Part shown: positions 15,161-16,339 of the stretch, in pieces
How positions within the stretch are numbered: position 1 is the stretch's first letter
Layout of the letters: the number at the start of each line of letters is the position of its first letter
NCBI GenBank assembly: GCA_944359735.1
Contig: CALVTA010000024.1
Span: 1-16,339, forward strand
Reading direction: 5' to 3'
From: an uncultured Bacilli bacterium
GTDB lineage: Bacteria; Bacillota_I; Bacilli_A; RF39; UBA660
DNA: 16,339 bases
Made by a program: the position numbers and the translations under genes
The notes under the pieces: generated by a model
What the model was told of the DNA's origin: nothing
What the model saw: the letters and a program-made list of their open reading frames with translations, nothing else
The model's database searches: none

Positions 15161-16111
15161 TTAACTTAAAGTACTCTTCTTAACAGTTTCTATTTCCTTT
15201 CCATCAACTCTAAAACTAACAGTATTAACATCATAATTAGCAAAAGCAGAATAGCTTAGCATATATAAAACTTCCTCTTTTATTTTGCTATCACTATCAA
15301 ATAAAGCATTATTAAAATTTAGAATTAAAAGATCATTATCAATTAATTCTTTGTCTATAAGTTCTACATTTTCATTTAATATACTTCTTAAATTATCCTC
15401 ATAAATGTAACTGGTAGTTAACTCTTCTACAATAATATTTATTTTATCTTTATTATTACTATTATTCAAATATTTAGTAACAGGCACATAGTAAGTATCT
15501 TCATCTATTAATTCTTGATAATAAATTGTAACTTTAGTTATATCTTCTAAGGTTGTGTAAGTGTATTCTTTATTTATGCCTATATCTCTTGTTAAAGGTA
15601 ATGATAACTTCTTAGTAGTATTAGGATAGGTCTCTAACTCTCCACCTTCTACAGTTATATTAACTTTATTTATATTTTCTATTTCAGTTAATGAATAAAC
15701 TAATGACTCTATCAACTTTTCAGAAATATCCTCTTTAACATTAAGAAACTCTTTAGAAAAATCCAAGGTTACTAAATCATTATCTATTATAATATTATTT
15801 AATTTAGTATCTTTAGGTATTAGACCAGTTAATTTATCGGGGAACTTTGTATTTTTCGTTATTGTTAAATTATTAATAATAGTTTTTATATTATCTTCTT
15901 CGGAATTATCATCTAATAATATTTTAGTTTTAACTAAATAATTGTTTTCATCTAAGAGATAAATAGATGCATTAGCGAGATCTGTTATGTATTCAAATTC
16001 TAGATTAGTCTCAAGACTTTTTTCAGTTAGAGGAATTAAATATATAGTCATAATTATAAAAAGACTAATAGTTGTAATAAATATTTTTCTTAAAGCCTTT
16101 TTTCTTAACAT
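15161..16111 (-). CDS. Membrane-anchored protein with two GerMN domains
   Basis: The GerMN domain is found in spore-germination protein GerM and in the lipoprotein LpqB; its ligand is unknown. The 316-residue product has an N-terminal signal anchor (residues about 9-28), then two copies of the domain. The first (about 45-165) includes IPKDTKLNNIIIDNDLVTLD and FSKEF, and the second (about 190-310) includes NDLLILNFNNALFD and a closing VSFRVDGKEI. Both copies show the pattern of a short acidic strand, NN or ND, then LDFS or LNFN, followed by a helix. The ATG at 16111 is six bases after AGGTG; the GTG at 16120 lies inside that site and is rejected. A TATACT at 16128-16133 may be its -10 box. A GerM-like role is not proof of sporulation. 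Confidence 0.85.
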   Translation of the reverse strand: MLRKKALRKIFITTISLFIIMTIYLIPLTEKSLETNLEFEYITDLANASIYLLDENNYLVKTKILLDDNSEEDNIKTIINNLTITKNTKFPDKLTGLIPKDTKLNNIIIDNDLVTLDFSKEFLNVKEDISEKLIESLVYSLTEIENINKVNITVEGGELETYPNTTKKLSLPLTRDIGINKEYTYTTLEDITKVTIYYQELIDEDTYYVPVTKYLNNSNNKDKINIIVEELTTSYIYEDNLRSILNENVELIDKELIDNDLLILNFNNALFDSDSKIKEEVLYMLSYSAFANYDVNTVSFRVDGKEIETVKKSTLS

Positions 16112-16134
16112 ATGAATCACCTAATAAAGTATAT

Positions 16135-16158
16135 AAAAAAAAATACTAGTTTAGTACT
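16135..16158 (-). terminator. Possible AT-rich terminator upstream of the GerMN gene
   Basis: Minus-strand TACTA (16156-16152), loop AAC, TAGTA (16148-16144), extended by flanking A-T pairs and followed by nine T (16143-16135). It would end transcription entering from beyond the window. The stem is short and AT-rich. Confidence 0.4.
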
Positions 16159-16176
16159 TTTCTCGGTTGTATTATA

Positions 16177-16218
16177 AATAGTGTTGGTGAAGAAAATCAC
16201 CGGCACTATTTTATTTAA
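16177..16218 (+). terminator. Terminator-like hairpin in front of the transposase
   Basis: AATAGTGTTGGTGA (16177-16190) pairs with TCACCGGCACTATT (16197-16210) around AGAAAA: 14 pairs including two G-U pairs. It is followed by TTATTTAA. On the plus strand it would end transcription running into the transposase. It may also belong to the end of the insertion sequence. Confidence 0.5.
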
Positions 16219-16225
16219 CAAAAAA

Positions 16226-16292
16226 AGACATGTAATCTGATACAATGTATTTGACTAAAAAGCAAACATTGAAAGGTTGTGATTACATGTCT
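16226..16292 (+). repeat. Inverted repeat covering the transposase start codon
   Basis: AGACATGTAATC (16226-16237) is perfectly inverted as GATTACATGTCT (16281-16292). The second copy contains the ATG of the transposase (16287-16289). An RNA that includes both copies would bury the start codon in a 12-pair stem. A TACAAT box (16241-16246) between the arms would give a shorter RNA lacking the first arm. Confidence 0.7.
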
Positions 16293-16339
16293 CATAATGA
16301 TTATATCTTAAATTTGTTAAATATTGAAGACCATAATAT
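16287..16339 (+). CDS. Transposase, ISL3-like (5' end only)
   Basis: Only the first 17 complete codons are present: MSHNDYILNLLNIEDHN, running off the window edge. This start resembles ISL3-family transposases, which typically open with a short L.L..I.D.NI segment before a zinc-finger-like region; the catalytic DDE region is outside. AAAGG lies ten bases upstream of the ATG. The start codon sits in an inverted repeat that could repress translation from read-through RNA. It is the only plus-strand gene here. Confidence 0.55.
   Translation, partial: MSHNDYILNLLNIEDHN

Larger units (their letters stand above)
16202..16339 (+). mobile_element. Left end of an ISL3-like insertion sequence
   Basis: The transposase start at 16287 and the preceding non-coding stretch mark the beginning of an insertion sequence that continues past the window. 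The element's end may be the GGCACT at 16202-16207, since ISL3 inverted repeats begin with GG, but the right end and target duplication are outside the window. The boundary is therefore only a guess. Confidence 0.45.

Noticed and set aside
1..16339. CRISPR array, tRNA or rRNA genes
   Set aside because: I saw no regularly spaced direct repeats and no cloverleaf or ribosomal RNA sequence anywhere in the window.

Overview
The window is very AT-rich bacterial DNA. Gene content (deoD, ymfF/ymfH, rplS, lepB, rmuC, a GerMN-domain protein, a TasA/camelysin-like anchored protein) and the recurring AGGTG or GGAGG ribosome binding sites point to a low-GC Bacillota lineage. An uncultured gut Bacilli/RF39-like or Erysipelotrichia-like genome is plausible, but I cannot fix the taxon. 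Tryptophan is encoded by TGG and the genes read cleanly with TGA as a stop, so the standard bacterial code fits. Every gene lies on the minus strand except a transposase entering at the right edge, so transcription runs from high to low coordinates.

Right part (16339 to about 11480): the 5' end of an ISL3-like insertion sequence (plus strand), then a membrane-anchored protein with two GerMN domains, a TasA/camelysin-like anchored protein with its own promoter and terminator, a single-domain rhodanese, RmuC with its own promoter and terminator, a two-helix small membrane protein (apparently AUU start) overlapping a DUF3603-like gene by ATGA, and a small lipoprotein.

Middle (11450 to 7000): a core block. 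deoD, ymfF and ymfH form a tight operon behind a region rich in inverted repeats. ymfF and ymfH are the paired M16-type proteins linked in Bacillus to EF-P modification. Next comes rplS with a clear promoter, an L19-leader-like hairpin and a terminator, then signal peptidase I, then a GNAT acetyltransferase gene broken by a single-base shift in an A7 run.

Left part (6540 to 1): an accessory region. It is dominated by a 1626-residue unrecognised protein with helical repeats, a middle domain that I read as weakly ADP-ribosyltransferase-like, and a C-terminal nucleotidyltransferase resembling archaeal CCA-adding enzymes. Downstream are two decayed tandem fragments of RhuM-type genes, the second fused in frame to a DUF1016 (YhcG-type PD-(D/E)XK) gene that has lost its own N-terminus, followed by a tiny ORF. 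This looks like a turnover zone for mobile or defence-type genes. The giant protein is the best candidate for an undescribed system in the window.
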